This document shows positions 36,114-46,077 of a DNA stretch of 64,000 nucleotides, piece after piece. The stretch covers positions 1,116,001-1,180,000 of the forward strand of contig NZ_JAVTTP010000001.1 in NCBI RefSeq assembly GCF_032248455.1, written 5' to 3'. The translations under genes were made by a program, and so were the position numbers. Within the stretch, counting starts at the first letter, position 1. Each line of letters starts with the position of its first letter. Under the pieces are notes generated by a model that saw nothing but the letters and a program-made list of their open reading frames with translations, did no database searches and was not told the DNA's origin. This DNA comes from Pricia mediterranea. Its GTDB lineage: Bacteria; Bacteroidota; Bacteroidia; Flavobacteriales; Flavobacteriaceae.

Positions 36114-36138
36114 ATTGTGTCATCAATGATGACACAAT
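36114..36138. repeat. 25-bp palindrome, copy 1 (after the DUF1016 gene)
   Basis: ATTGTGTCATCA and TGATGACACAAT around one central A form a perfect 12-bp inverted repeat, ten bases after the DUF1016 stop. The identical palindrome with a central G lies inside the gene at 36846-36870. Confidence 0.85.
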
Positions 36139-36147
36139 CCTCAAATT

Positions 36148-37152
36148 TTAATGGTCAAGGCGCATTTTCGATAGGCGTTCTCTAGCTTCTACCAAAGCCT
36201 CGTGCAACTTTGCTTCCAATTTATCCTTTGCGGGCAGCTCTGTCCAGTATTCTGCGACCATGATGCCATGCTTTCCCATTTCTAAAAGTTCAACCTGCTC
36301 GTTACTTTTCTCTGCACATAAAATCAGGCCGATCGGGTGCTCCTCCCCTTCCTGTCTCTCATATCGGTTGAGCCATTTGAGATAAAGTTCCATCTGTCCC
36401 TTGTGGGCCGCCTTAAAATGCTCAAGTTTAAGCTCAATTGCGACCAGACGTTTCAGTTTTCTATGGTAAAACAGAAGGTCCAGATGAAAATCGATTCCAT
36501 CAATAATCATCCTTTTTTGACGTTCTACAAATGCGAACCCTTTTCCCAGTTCAAGAATGAAAAGTTCCAGTTCCTTGATTATGGCGGATTCAAGGTCTTT
36601 TTCCTGATAACCGTCCTTTACACCTAGAAAATCCAATAGGTAGGGGTCTTTGAAAGAAGCGCTGACTTTATTCGATTCAAGCATTATTTGGCTTTGGGCA
36701 ATTTCTTTCCTCTCGTAAGCCTTTCGTTCAATCTGGTATTGAAGTTGTCTTGTGCTCCATCCCTCTTCGGCGGTTTTTACCGCATAGAAGTGGCGCTTAT
36801 CATCGTTTTTGATTGGCAAAAGAACTATGAAATGGGTCCAGCTCAATTGTGTCATCAGTGATGACACAATTTCCAACTTGGGGAAAACTTTGGAGAACTG
36901 CATCATGCGTCTTAGGTTGCGCAACTCAAAGCTTTTTCCAAAATGTTCGACCAACTGTTCAGATAGCGACGCCACTATTTCACCGGCATACTCCGCACGC
37001 TCTTCTTCCAGAATATGCGTATTTATCTTGGAACCGACCTGCCAATATACTAGTGTCAGCGTTCCGTTTATCTGGGCTGTCACCCTTTTCTTGCCATACT
37101 CGATAGTCTTGGCAAGTTCAAGGAACAGTGAATTTGAGATTTCTTTTTTCAT
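36148..37152 (-). CDS. DUF1016/YhcG-type PDDEXK nuclease
   Basis: A 334-residue protein. The N-terminal DUF1016 domain (about 1-165, INGTLTLVYWQVGSKI ... LRRMMQFSKVFP ... LSWTHFIVLLPIKND) leads to a PDDEXK nuclease domain (about 170-310) with the active-site segments GIDFHLDLLFYHRKLKRLVAIELK, containing the D and ExK residues. Relatives are linked to restriction systems and mobile elements, probably cutting DNA. It lies 28 bp downstream of a serine recombinase gene, a pairing often seen in Bacteroidota. A 25-bp palindrome occurs both inside its coding region and right after its stop. Confidence 0.85.
   Translation of the reverse strand: MKKEISNSLFLELAKTIEYGKKRVTAQINGTLTLVYWQVGSKINTHILEEERAEYAGEIVASLSEQLVEHFGKSFELRNLRRMMQFSKVFPKLEIVSSLMTQLSWTHFIVLLPIKNDDKRHFYAVKTAEEGWSTRQLQYQIERKAYERKEIAQSQIMLESNKVSASFKDPYLLDFLGVKDGYQEKDLESAIIKELELFILELGKGFAFVERQKRMIIDGIDFHLDLLFYHRKLKRLVAIELKLEHFKAAHKGQMELYLKWLNRYERQEGEEHPIGLILCAEKSNEQVELLEMGKHGIMVAEYWTELPAKDKLEAKLHEALVEARERLSKMRLDH
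36846..36870. repeat. 25-bp palindrome, copy 2 (inside the DUF1016 gene)
   Basis: ATTGTGTCATCA and TGATGACACAAT around a central G. In the minus-strand reading frame it encodes IVSSLMTQ within the DUF1016 domain. Confidence 0.85.
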
Positions 37153-37179
37153 GGCTTTTATAGCACAGTTGTGCTACAT

Positions 37180-37851
37180 TTAAGTTCTTGTTAGTTTGAT
37201 ATGGTTATCACAAAAACAATTGTCCAAATCTTGTTCCTTGTCCCAGAAAACGATTCCACATTCTTTGCAGTTCCGTCTCCCCTCAATGGCCAAATATTTG
37301 TAAAGTGTAGGTTTGGACTTGATACCGGCTAATTTCATGATGTCGGTGACCGGTAAGTTGTTCTGCCGATAATACGAGGCCGCCAGAATAGCTTTTTGTT
37401 TGGCCTCCTTACCCAGTCCTTTTTTTCGGCCAAGCTGAATACCCCTTCTCCTTGCGCTTTTGAGACCGGCGGTCGTGCGCTCGATGATGATATCACGTTC
37501 CAATTGTGCCACGGCACCGAAGAGTGTAATAACGAATTTTCCATGTGCCGAAGTCGTATCGACAAATGGGTCATTGATACTCCGGAACTTGACCCCGAGT
37601 TTCTCGAACTGTTCCACAAGTTTCAAAAGATGAGAAATACTTCTTGCAATTCGGTCCAGTTTCCAAACAATAACTGTATCACCTTCGCGAAGTCTAGAGA
37701 TCATCAGGTCCAAATCATGGCGTTCGGCCTTCGCTCCGGAAGAAACATCCCGATAGATGTTTTTTTCCGAAATACCCTCCTTGAGGAGCGCATCGATCTG
37801 CAAATTTGGATTTTGGGTCTTTGTGCTGACCCGGGCATAACCGAACAACAT
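37180..37851 (-). CDS. Serine recombinase (resolvase/invertase family) with a C-terminal zinc-like tail
   Basis: A 223-residue site-specific recombinase. The N-terminal catalytic domain starts MLFGYARVSTKTQNPNLQ, with the nucleophilic serine in ARVST; DTVIVWKLDRIARSISHLL and ITLFGAVAQLERDIIIERTTAGL are the other family blocks. A helix-turn-helix follows (LPVTDIMKLAGIKSKPTLYKYL). The last 30 residues add NCKECG and CFC cysteines, a possible small zinc site not found in the standard resolvase. Together with the DUF1016 gene it may form a mobile unit. Confidence 0.88.
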   Translation of the reverse strand: MLFGYARVSTKTQNPNLQIDALLKEGISEKNIYRDVSSGAKAERHDLDLMISRLREGDTVIVWKLDRIARSISHLLKLVEQFEKLGVKFRSINDPFVDTTSAHGKFVITLFGAVAQLERDIIIERTTAGLKSARRRGIQLGRKKGLGKEAKQKAILAASYYRQNNLPVTDIMKLAGIKSKPTLYKYLAIEGRRNCKECGIVFWDKEQDLDNCFCDNHIKLTRT

Positions 37852-37948
37852 ATCTGGTGTAATTATACCTTCAAAAATAAACTAAGGGATTACACCGGAA
37901 AAATGAACTTGTTAGGACTTATTAACCGTGTTCGGAGGGTAGTTCAGA

Positions 37949-37972
37949 TAAACGGCCGTGGCTGTTGCAGAA
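37949..37972 (+). repeat. Terminal inverted repeat of the IS, left end
   Basis: Starts TAAACGGCCGTGGCTGTTGC and continues for four more bases; it is the exact reverse complement of 39611-39634. Confidence 0.9.
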
Positions 37973-38010
37973 GTGGTCTACTTAAAAGAGATTGATTCAA
38001 GACGGCTGTT

Positions 38011-39552
38011 TTACAGAGCCCTTAGGAGAGCCGGCCTTGGTCGGATTTGCCGGTAAAGGATTGTCAGATAGCCTTTGAATGCCTGCATTATGGTCTTTAA
38101 AATGCGACTAGAGGGTTTCCCTCCCCCTTTCTTGAGGTACTTTTTAAGGTTGAAGGCGATCGCGGCCATGAGCATGACCTTATGTGCGCCGGTCTTGCCC
38201 AGTACGCCTATTTTCCGTAGGCCGTAGAACTGGGTCAGGCTGCCGAACACCGGTTCGACCGTACTTTACCTGAGTTTTTTCATTTGCCTGCCCCTTTCGC
38301 TTTGCTGCCGGGCATAGGCCCTCAGGTACGGTTCGTCGTATATTGTTCTGGTGATATTTTTGCATTTTCTATTTGGCGCACAGCTGGATTTCATGGGGCA
38401 GGCCTTGCAGTCCCTTGGTGCCGCCCAATAGTTTTTGAAAACGGTACCGTCCTTGTTGGTACTGAATCCCTTGAAGGGCAGGGGCCTGCCCATCGGGCAA
38501 CTGTATTCGTCCCTTTCCTTATTATAGGGAAAGCCTTCTATTTTAGGTTTGTACTTCCCGAAAACGGGTATCCACCCGGTGACCTTCCTTTTTTCCAGAA
38601 AATCGTAGTTAGAGCCGTTGGAATACCCCGCGTCCGCAAGGATATCCGTCATTATGAGCTCGTTATTCCCTAAACGTTCCTGCACCTTTTGGCCGATATC
38701 GGTCAGGTACTGGCTGTCCCTGCCATCGGCAAAGTCGGCCTGGATATGGGAGATGACCCCTTCCGCGGTATCCACCGCCATACTGCAATGGTAGTTGAGC
38801 TTTCTGGCCTTGCCGGGCTTGACCGATATTCGGGCATCCGGATCACGGGGGCTGTAGTGCGTCTTGTTGCTTAGCAGGCGTGCTTTTTTATGGGCCGCAC
38901 CGGCAGGCCGTACCGGACTTTCCTGTAAATTCCGGTGGTGTTTCTCCACGCGCTTAAGCTCATGTTCGGGAGCGGAGATCTGTACGTGGGATATGGTACC
39001 CCCGTGCTTTTTAGTAGTTTCTCCGTTCTCTTCCGACACTTTCTTCAAGTGGCTCTCCATCGGGGCGGCCGGCATTTTCGGCACTACGCCTTCCATGGAT
39101 GCATTTGCCTTTATCGGGGCCGAGTCCACCGCCTGGGTATGGCCGGATACCATTCCGCTGTCGACGCACAGGGCGAATACCTTGTTGAACAATGTAACGA
39201 ACAGGGATTCCGGGTAGAGTTGCCTCGTCCTGCTTATCGTCGAGTGCCATGGCAGCTCCTCGTCCAGGTCATAGCCCAGGAAGTAGAGCACGTCCATTCG
39301 CATACCGCAGTGCTCCACCAGTTTTCGGTCGGAGGTGATGTCCTCAAGGTATCCCGTGATCAACAGCTTGAAGAAGACCACGGGGTCGATCGAAGGGTTG
39401 CCGGTCTTGCCATAAAGCTCTTTTGTATCCTTATAAAGAAAGCTTAGGTCGAGCGTTTCGTGGAGCCTTCCGTAAAGATTTTCCTTTGGGATCCGGTCCG
39501 ATAACCGGAAGCTAAGGAACAATTTTTCGGTATAATTCTTTCTGCCTTGCAT
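38011..39552 (-). pseudogene. IS1182-type transposase interrupted by one in-frame TAA
   Basis: The DDE transposase starts MQGRKNYTEKLFLSFRLSDR at 39552 and shows the IS1182 blocks DPVVFFKLLITGYLEDITSD, ELPWHSTISRTRQ, VDSAPIKANAS, ILADAGYSNGSNY and a four-cysteine cluster (CKACPMKSSCAPNRKC). After QMKKLR there is a TAA at 38266-38268, and the same frame continues STVEPVFGSLTQFYGLRKIG to a stop at 38011, giving 514 codons in all. Comparable proteins have a glutamine in this spot, so a CAA-to-TAA change is likely. The C-terminal domain is otherwise intact, which suggests recent inactivation. Confidence 0.85.
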
Positions 39553-39610
39553 ACCCTTAATTTACGGATTTCCGCGTATCGGTGAAAGCAAAAATTGATG
39601 TTTATCGGAG

Positions 39611-39634
39611 TTCTGCAACAGCCACGGCCGTTTA
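39611..39634 (-). repeat. Terminal inverted repeat of the IS, right end
   Basis: Contains GCAACAGCCACGGCCGTTTA; reverse complement of the left end. The 200 bp from here to the araC gene hold no gene. Confidence 0.9.
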
Positions 39635-39834
39635 AATGTACTTGACCAGTTCCGTAAAACGTGAATTAACGGAACAACTAAAAAGAACGACAAATGGAAC
39701 TGGAAACTAAAATCTTTGGACCCTCATCAGTTTGTTTCGTAAAAAGGCCATTTTAAAGAATTGTAGTTTTGAAAAAATGAGTGTGAAAATAAAAAGAACT
39801 CTATTCTCAATCCCATTTCCTTTTAACTGAAGAA

Positions 39835-40746
39835 TCAGTTCAAATTCCGAAATTCACTAGGCGAATGCCCTACCCTTTGTTTAAAGAGCCTTGTGAAATG
39901 TTGTGGATATTTAAACCCTAATTCATATGCTATCTCACTTAAAGATTTGGATGGATCAAATACGCGTTCCTTAGCAACTTCTATCAGCTTGTTCTGGATG
40001 TACTCTTGGGCCGATTTTCCAGTTTCCTTTTTTACAAGATCTCCAAAATAATTAGGAGAAAGGTGCAGGCGATCCGCAAAGTAACTCACTGAGGGCGTAC
40101 CGTATTTTTGTGGTTTATCGGATGCGAAATATTGGGTCAGCATATCCTTGAATTTCTCCAAGGAGCCTATATTTTCAACTTCTCGTGTCAGGAATTGTCG
40201 ATCATAAAAACGAGTGCAATAATCCAAAAAAAGTTCAATGTTGGCTACGATTAACTTTTTACTGTGCTTGTCCAAGTTTTGTTCCAACTCAAACTGTATT
40301 TTTTCGATTAAACTTAAAATCACTTTCCGTTCTTTGGCGGATAAGTGTAAAGCCTCATTGCTTGAATAGGAGAAAAAACTATAGTATTGTAATTTTTTAC
40401 CCAATTCCGTACCTGTCAATAAATCAGGGTGAAATAGTATTGCATACCCCTTGGGCACATAATCAGGGTCAAAACCGCTTAATTCGATGGTTTGGCCGGG
40501 AGCCATAAAGACAAGGGTTCCCTCATCATAATCGTATGGCTTCCCTCCGTAATGCATTTTGCATCCCTTAGCATCCTTCAAGAAAATAGCATAGCAATTA
40601 TAATGGAAGGCATCATAATCTTTGTTCTCATAGCCTTCTTTGTTTACTTCCTTAAAATCAACAATACCCACCAAAGGGTGCAACACCTCTTGTTTTCTCA
40701 AATTAAGGTAATCTCCAACGGTGTCGATGTGCAGTACATTTTTCAT
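39835..40746 (-). CDS. AraC-family transcriptional regulator
   Basis: A 303-residue regulator. The N-terminal cupin-like sensor domain (about 25-115, with YDYDEGTLVFMAPGQ and GYAILFHPDLLTG) is followed by a two-HTH AraC domain (about 195-300): SVSYFADRLHLSPNYFGDLVKKETG and SLSEIAYELGFKYPQHFTRLFKQRVGHSP. It is divergent from the aldo/keto reductase operon. The space between carries two 17-bp direct repeats 21 bp apart, the expected binding site of an AraC dimer, so it most likely activates that operon. The inducer is unknown. Confidence 0.9.
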   Translation of the reverse strand: MKNVLHIDTVGDYLNLRKQEVLHPLVGIVDFKEVNKEGYENKDYDAFHYNCYAIFLKDAKGCKMHYGGKPYDYDEGTLVFMAPGQTIELSGFDPDYVPKGYAILFHPDLLTGTELGKKLQYYSFFSYSSNEALHLSAKERKVILSLIEKIQFELEQNLDKHSKKLIVANIELFLDYCTRFYDRQFLTREVENIGSLEKFKDMLTQYFASDKPQKYGTPSVSYFADRLHLSPNYFGDLVKKETGKSAQEYIQNKLIEVAKERVFDPSKSLSEIAYELGFKYPQHFTRLFKQRVGHSPSEFRNLN

Positions 40747-40812
40747 TGACCTCTAATTTTTTGTTAAAGATAAGACATTGATTACCAGTAATTCAAACGG
40801 TTATCATAAAAT

Positions 40813-40850
40813 CTGTAATAGTGGTAGGTATAACCGTAATTTGGGTAAGC
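40813..40850 (+). promoter_or_regulatory. AraC-type direct-repeat operator before the aldo/keto reductase operon
   Basis: CTGTAATAGTGGTAGGT at 40813 and CCGTAATTTGGGTAAGC at 40834 are direct repeats with 21-bp phase, two turns of the helix. An almost identical pair lies at 46511-46548. Confidence 0.7.
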
Positions 40851-40870
40851 CTTTTTGGTTTTTGACCCAC

Positions 40871-40878
40871 TACTTTTG
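40871..40878 (+). promoter_or_regulatory. Putative -7 box of the aldo/keto reductase operon
   Basis: TACTTTTG fits TAnnTTTG. The direct-repeat operator ends about 20 bp upstream, the usual place for an AraC activator site overlapping the -33 region. Confidence 0.5.
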
Positions 40879-40967
40879 TATCAAACCAATAATAGGGAAC
40901 CAGATTTCGGCCACAATATTTATCCGTAAAGTTTAGAACATGATGAACTGATTGGGATAATGCTTAA

Positions 40968-41963
<996 letters not shown>

Positions 41964-41997
41964 ATAAATGCGTAAAATCGAAAATAATAGTTTAAAG

Positions 41998-42735
41998 ATG
42001 AAACAGCTCAAAACAATTGTTATTGCGATAATAACCACCGTGTTTCTTGGTTTTACAAACGACGTGAAAGCCCAATCGAACGCTGGCACAACCATGAATT
42101 TGGATGCCGAGCAACAATCCATCGTTACCATTGCATCGCTGACTGCAAAAGGCGACCTAGAAAATTTGGAAACAGCTTTGGTGGAAGGTTTGGAAGCGGG
42201 ATTGACCATAAACGAGATCAAGGAGGTCATGGTGCACCTGTATGCCTACTGTGGATTTCCACGTAGCCTACATGGTTTACGGACTTTTATCAAAGTATTG
42301 GACGAGCGCAAGGCAAAAGGAATCGTGGATGCTTTGGGTGCTGAAGCTGCCCCAATCGAAGATAAACGTACAAAATACGAACGGGGCAAAGCGAATCTGG
42401 AAGCATTGGTACAGGCAAAATTGGACGGCCCACCGGCCGATTACGCGCAATTTGCCCCCATTATCGAAGTTTTTTTAAAGGAACATCTGTTTGCCGATAT
42501 TTTCGATCGGGACATTTTGGACTATCAGCAAAGGGAACTGGTCACGGTTTCCGTTCTGGCAACGATCGGCGATGTGGAACCCATGCTGCGTTCGCACATG
42601 AACATCTGTTTGATACAGGGCATCACGCCAGCACAATTAGAGGAATTGGTCGATGTGGCCGGAAAAAATGTAGATCAAGCGAAAATCGAATCGGCCAAGG
42701 AAGTTTTGAACGAATTATTGGAATCTAAAAAATAA
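41998..42735 (+). CDS. Secreted carboxymuconolactone decarboxylase-family protein
   Basis: A 245-residue exported protein (signal MKQLKTIVIAIITTVFLGFTNDVKAQ) with two tandem carboxymuconolactone-decarboxylase domains. The first (about 30-110) has IKEVMVHLYAYCGFPRSLHG, with a C-x6-H pair as in AhpD-like members; the second (about 130-230) has QRELVTVSVLATIGDVEPML and lacks that pair. Such proteins act on peroxides or on lactone ring-cleavage products. An in-frame ATG at 41968 exists, but the one at 41998 gives a clean signal peptide. It lies 34 bp after the aldo/keto reductase. Confidence 0.85.
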   Translation: MKQLKTIVIAIITTVFLGFTNDVKAQSNAGTTMNLDAEQQSIVTIASLTAKGDLENLETALVEGLEAGLTINEIKEVMVHLYAYCGFPRSLHGLRTFIKVLDERKAKGIVDALGAEAAPIEDKRTKYERGKANLEALVQAKLDGPPADYAQFAPIIEVFLKEHLFADIFDRDILDYQQRELVTVSVLATIGDVEPMLRSHMNICLIQGITPAQLEELVDVAGKNVDQAKIESAKEVLNELLESKK

Positions 42736-42742
42736 CAAGGAA

Positions 42743-43801
42743 ATGAAATATATAGGATTATTTATTTTAATGAGTATGCTATCATTAAATCAGACAATCA
42801 TGGCACAAAGCGAGAAAAACCCTTTTGGATTGGTATACAAGGGAGCAATTACTGAAAATGTGGATGGAAAAGTCAACATACATCCCGTTACGTACAAACT
42901 GAACGGAATTGATATTGCCGCCAATGTTTACACACCTCCCGATTATGATCCAACAAAGAAATATCCGGCAATAACGATTGCACACCCCAACGGGGGTATC
43001 AAAGAGCAGACAGCCGGTCTATACGCACAACGTTTGGCAGAGACCGGTTATATTACCATCACGGCAGATGCTGCCTATCAGGGAGCAAGTGGGGGCGAGC
43101 CACGCCATACGGACAAACCTCAATTTCGTAAGGAAGACATCCACGGTATGGCCGATTTTATCTCACAATATCCAGGTGTTGACACAGAACGCTTAGGTGC
43201 TTTGGGCATTTGTGGCGGCGGTGGATATACGCTGAAAGCGGTCCAATCGGATAAGCGGTTTAAAGCGGTAGCAACCTTGAGTATGTTCAATACAGGAATT
43301 GTACGAAAAAACGGCTTTTTGAATTCGCAGGTAACAACCACCCAAGAAAGGCTATCGCAAGCCTCCGATGCAAGAGCACAGGAAGCTTCGGGCGGCGAGA
43401 TCGTGTATTCCGGTGTTGACGGTATTACCGATGAAGAATTGGCAAAGGTTTCAACGCTTTTTTATCGGCAAGGCTATGAATATTATTTTAGAACCCACGC
43501 CCACCCCAATTCGACTTTTCTTTACACCACAAGCAGTTTAATGGACTTAATGGCCTGGGATGCTACCGACGATATTGACCTCATAGACCAACCTTTATTA
43601 ATGATTGCCGGTAGCAATGCCCAAACATTATATTTGACCTTGGATGCTTTTCCAAAGGCGACCAATGCGAAACACAAGGAATTGTTCCTTATCGAAGGTG
43701 CCACGCATATCGAAACTTATTGGAAACCGGAATACGTCAATCAAGCAGTAAACAAATTAGTGGACTTTTACCAAAACAATCTTATAACTACGAACCTATG
43801 A
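42743..43801 (+). CDS. Secreted alpha/beta hydrolase, dienelactone-hydrolase-like
   Basis: A 352-residue exported protein (signal MKYIGLFILMSMLSLNQTIMAQ). The fold has the oxyanion segment AITIAHPNGGIKEQTAG, the nucleophile elbow GALGICGGGGYTLKA, where the nucleophile is a cysteine rather than serine, and the C-terminal His in EGATHIETYW. A Cys nucleophile is the hallmark of dienelactone hydrolases, which open lactone rings. The preceding carboxymuconolactone-decarboxylase-like gene fits a lactone-related substrate. Its stop overlaps the next gene's ATG (ATGA), so translation is coupled. Confidence 0.85.
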   Translation: MKYIGLFILMSMLSLNQTIMAQSEKNPFGLVYKGAITENVDGKVNIHPVTYKLNGIDIAANVYTPPDYDPTKKYPAITIAHPNGGIKEQTAGLYAQRLAETGYITITADAAYQGASGGEPRHTDKPQFRKEDIHGMADFISQYPGVDTERLGALGICGGGGYTLKAVQSDKRFKAVATLSMFNTGIVRKNGFLNSQVTTTQERLSQASDARAQEASGGEIVYSGVDGITDEELAKVSTLFYRQGYEYYFRTHAHPNSTFLYTTSSLMDLMAWDATDDIDLIDQPLLMIAGSNAQTLYLTLDAFPKATNAKHKELFLIEGATHIETYWKPEYVNQAVNKLVDFYQNNLITTNL

Positions 43802-44301
43802 ACGGCAAAAATCTTTTAGCGATTATATTGTTCGGAACGCTTATTCTTTCCTGTAAACAAATAGAGGAAAAAAATCAGGCCACCGATTCAACTGAACAAG
43901 TAGATTCAACTATACGGCAAGAATTAATTTTCCCGAAAGGGGAAAAAGTCACGAACAACAATTTCGTTGGCGATGTTTGGGTGCATATGCAAGTGAGGGC
44001 CGATAGCGTGAACCAAAATTCCGTGGGAACGGTAACGTTCGATCCCGGGGCAAGGTCAAATTGGCATTCGCATCCCAACGGACAGATTATAATGGTATTG
44101 GATGGCGAAGGCTACTATCAGGAAAAGGGAAGTGCGAAAAAAATCCTTTATAAAGGCGATGTGGTCAAATGCCCTGCAAATACTCCGCATTGGCACGGGG
44201 CAAGTGCCGATAAAGAATTTATCCAAGTCGCCATTTCCAGCCGGGAAGACGGCCCTACGCAATGGCTGGAAGCCGTTACCGAAGAGGAGTATGCAAAATA
44301 G
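43798..44301 (+). CDS. Cupin-domain lipoprotein
   Basis: A 167-residue lipoprotein (MNGKNLLAIILFGTLILSC, Cys at the cleavage site) with a single cupin barrel. The metal-binding motif is seen in FDPGARSNWHSHPNGQIIMV followed by GEGYYQEKG, and the second motif in VVKCPANTPHWHGA. The family includes quercetin-dioxygenase-like and AhpD-fused cupins that oxidize or isomerize small molecules. It overlaps the hydrolase by four bases. A close paralog without the lipid anchor is at 45539. Confidence 0.85.
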   Translation: MNGKNLLAIILFGTLILSCKQIEEKNQATDSTEQVDSTIRQELIFPKGEKVTNNNFVGDVWVHMQVRADSVNQNSVGTVTFDPGARSNWHSHPNGQIIMVLDGEGYYQEKGSAKKILYKGDVVKCPANTPHWHGASADKEFIQVAISSREDGPTQWLEAVTEEEYAK

Positions 44302-44409
44302 TGGCGGAAGACAATGCACCCATAAACTATCCGCTAATTCAAACTCCTGTATATGAATACTATCAGAATTCTTACCTTATAACCTCGTGATCAAATACAT
44401 CTAAAATTT

Positions 44410-45525
44410 ATGAAAAAAATTATATTTGTTCTAGCGCTGTCGTTACACGTACTTGGATGCAAGGAAAACAATACCGGGCAGACCAAGACTATCGATAGTA
44501 CTTCCGATAGCAATATCATTGCAATTGAACAACAGGGTACGTTTGCCGTCGGGGGAACCGTAAAGGAGAGTCCCGGAACTTTCGACCCAATTGCCCACGG
44601 GGCATTCAATCCAACAAATCAAAGCACGGTAGGACAGACCCTGCACGGTGACCACGCATCGGTATTCTATCAAATTCCGGTTAATGCCAGAGACCTACCT
44701 CTTGTGTTTTGGCACGGCTATGGCCAGTCGATGCGTACCTGGCAAAGTACCCCTGACGGTCGGGAAGGGTTTCAGAGCATTTTCTTGAGAAAACGGTTTC
44801 CGGTCTATCTGTTGGACCAACCCAGACGGGGCCTGGCAGGTCAGAGTTTGGAACCTGGAACATTGCAGGCCAGAACGGAGGACCAGCTTTGGTTCGGTAT
44901 TTTCAGGATGGGCGAAGGAACCGAATTCTATCCGGACATACAATTTTCTAAAGATCCCGAAGCCCTCGATCAGTTCTTTCGCCGGAGCACACCTGATACA
45001 GGACCTTTGGATATCGATCTTAACATCGATGCGGTTTCGGCCCTCTTTGACAGAATAGGCGATGGTATTTTGGTCACCCACTCTCACAGCGGAGGGCAGG
45101 GATGGCTTACGGCCTTGGAAAATGACAACATCAAGGCAATCGTATCGTATGAGCCCGGTAGCAATTTTGTCTTCCTAGAAGACCAAGTACCGGAGCCTAT
45201 ACCGTACGTTGGGGGTACGTTACGGGCCCGTGGTGTGGAGATGGAGGAATTTAAGAAGCTGACCAAAATCCCTATCGTGATATACTATGGCGATTACATC
45301 CCGGAAACCGAAGTAAAGAATCCTGGCCAAGAGCAATGGCGCGCGGCCCTTTCGATGGCTCGAAAGTGGACAAAGGCCGTCAACGATGCCGGCGGTGATG
45401 TTACCTTGGTGGTGTTGCCAGAAAAAGGCATCAAGGGCAATACCCACTTTCCGATGTCGGACCTGAACAACGAAAAAATAGCGGACTTGATGTACGAGTG
45501 GCTTGAAGAAAAAGAATTGAACTAA
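44410..45525 (+). CDS. Lipoprotein alpha/beta hydrolase (esterase-like)
   Basis: A 371-residue lipoprotein (MKKIIFVLALSLHVLGC, lipid Cys). The hydrolase domain has LPLVFWHGYGQSMRTWQSTPDG near the start, VYLLDQPRRGLAGQS, a nucleophile elbow VTHSHSGGQGW (Ser in HSGG) and a late His in KGNTHFPMSD. The same layout occurs in secreted AB-hydrolase esterases. The substrate is unknown. It lies 108 bp after the first cupin gene and 13 bp before the second. Confidence 0.83.
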   Translation: MKKIIFVLALSLHVLGCKENNTGQTKTIDSTSDSNIIAIEQQGTFAVGGTVKESPGTFDPIAHGAFNPTNQSTVGQTLHGDHASVFYQIPVNARDLPLVFWHGYGQSMRTWQSTPDGREGFQSIFLRKRFPVYLLDQPRRGLAGQSLEPGTLQARTEDQLWFGIFRMGEGTEFYPDIQFSKDPEALDQFFRRSTPDTGPLDIDLNIDAVSALFDRIGDGILVTHSHSGGQGWLTALENDNIKAIVSYEPGSNFVFLEDQVPEPIPYVGGTLRARGVEMEEFKKLTKIPIVIYYGDYIPETEVKNPGQEQWRAALSMARKWTKAVNDAGGDVTLVVLPEKGIKGNTHFPMSDLNNEKIADLMYEWLEEKELN

Positions 45526-45538
45526 AAACTATAAACCC

Positions 45539-46012
45539 ATGAAAAATCTAATCACAACAGTACTATGTATTATTCCCGTATGCGTTTTTGCCCAACATAA
45601 CGGGTACGAGGTCTCATCCTATCAAGAAAAGGGGGCCAAGGCACCAAATACCCATTATATCGGGGAGGCCTGGCTGAACGGCATACTGAGGGCCGATGAT
45701 GAAACGGACTTTAATATCACAAAGGCCACCTTCAAGGCAAATTCCACTTTGGACTGGCACAAACATTCATCAACCCAGGTCTTAATTTACGTTGACGGCG
45801 AGGGATATTATCAAGAAAGAGGAAAAGACCCTGTAATCCTTAAAAAAGGGGATGTGATCAAATGTGAAAAAGGCATAGAGCACTGGCACTCATCCACCAA
45901 GGAAAGCGATGTTACCTATTTGGCCTTGTACGGAGGAGAACAACCTACAACTTGGACCGAAGTGCTTTCCAAAGAATACTACGATAGCGTGGCGAAGAAA
46001 CTCAAGAAATAA
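45539..46012 (+). CDS. Secreted cupin-domain protein
   Basis: A 157-residue exported protein (signal MKNLITTVLCIIPVCVFAQ) with one cupin barrel. The metal-binding blocks are TFKANSTLDWHKHSSTQVLI then GEGYYQERG, and KCEKGIEHWHSSTK. It is close in sequence to the lipoprotein cupin at 43798, so the two arose by duplication. Last gene of the first operon; downstream lies a decayed araC gene in the opposite orientation. Confidence 0.85.
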   Translation: MKNLITTVLCIIPVCVFAQHNGYEVSSYQEKGAKAPNTHYIGEAWLNGILRADDETDFNITKATFKANSTLDWHKHSSTQVLIYVDGEGYYQERGKDPVILKKGDVIKCEKGIEHWHSSTKESDVTYLALYGGEQPTTWTEVLSKEYYDSVAKKLKK

Positions 46013-46077
46013 GACTTTTTGAATACGGTTGCTTTATTCTGTTCTTAAATGTTTTCTGAATGTCAAAGTGAAACAGA

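Larger units (their letters stand above)
37949..39634 (-). mobile_element. IS1182-family insertion sequence
   Basis: A 1686-bp element bounded by 24-bp perfect inverted repeats with outer ends at 37949 and 39634 and containing one transposase frame. No obvious target-site duplication was recognised; both flanks are AT-rich. Its transposase carries an internal stop, so the copy is probably not autonomous. Confidence 0.85.

Noticed and set aside
37396-37995. 199-codon plus-strand frame opposite the serine recombinase
   Set aside because: Antisense shadow of a clearly recognisable recombinase gene; no family features of its own.
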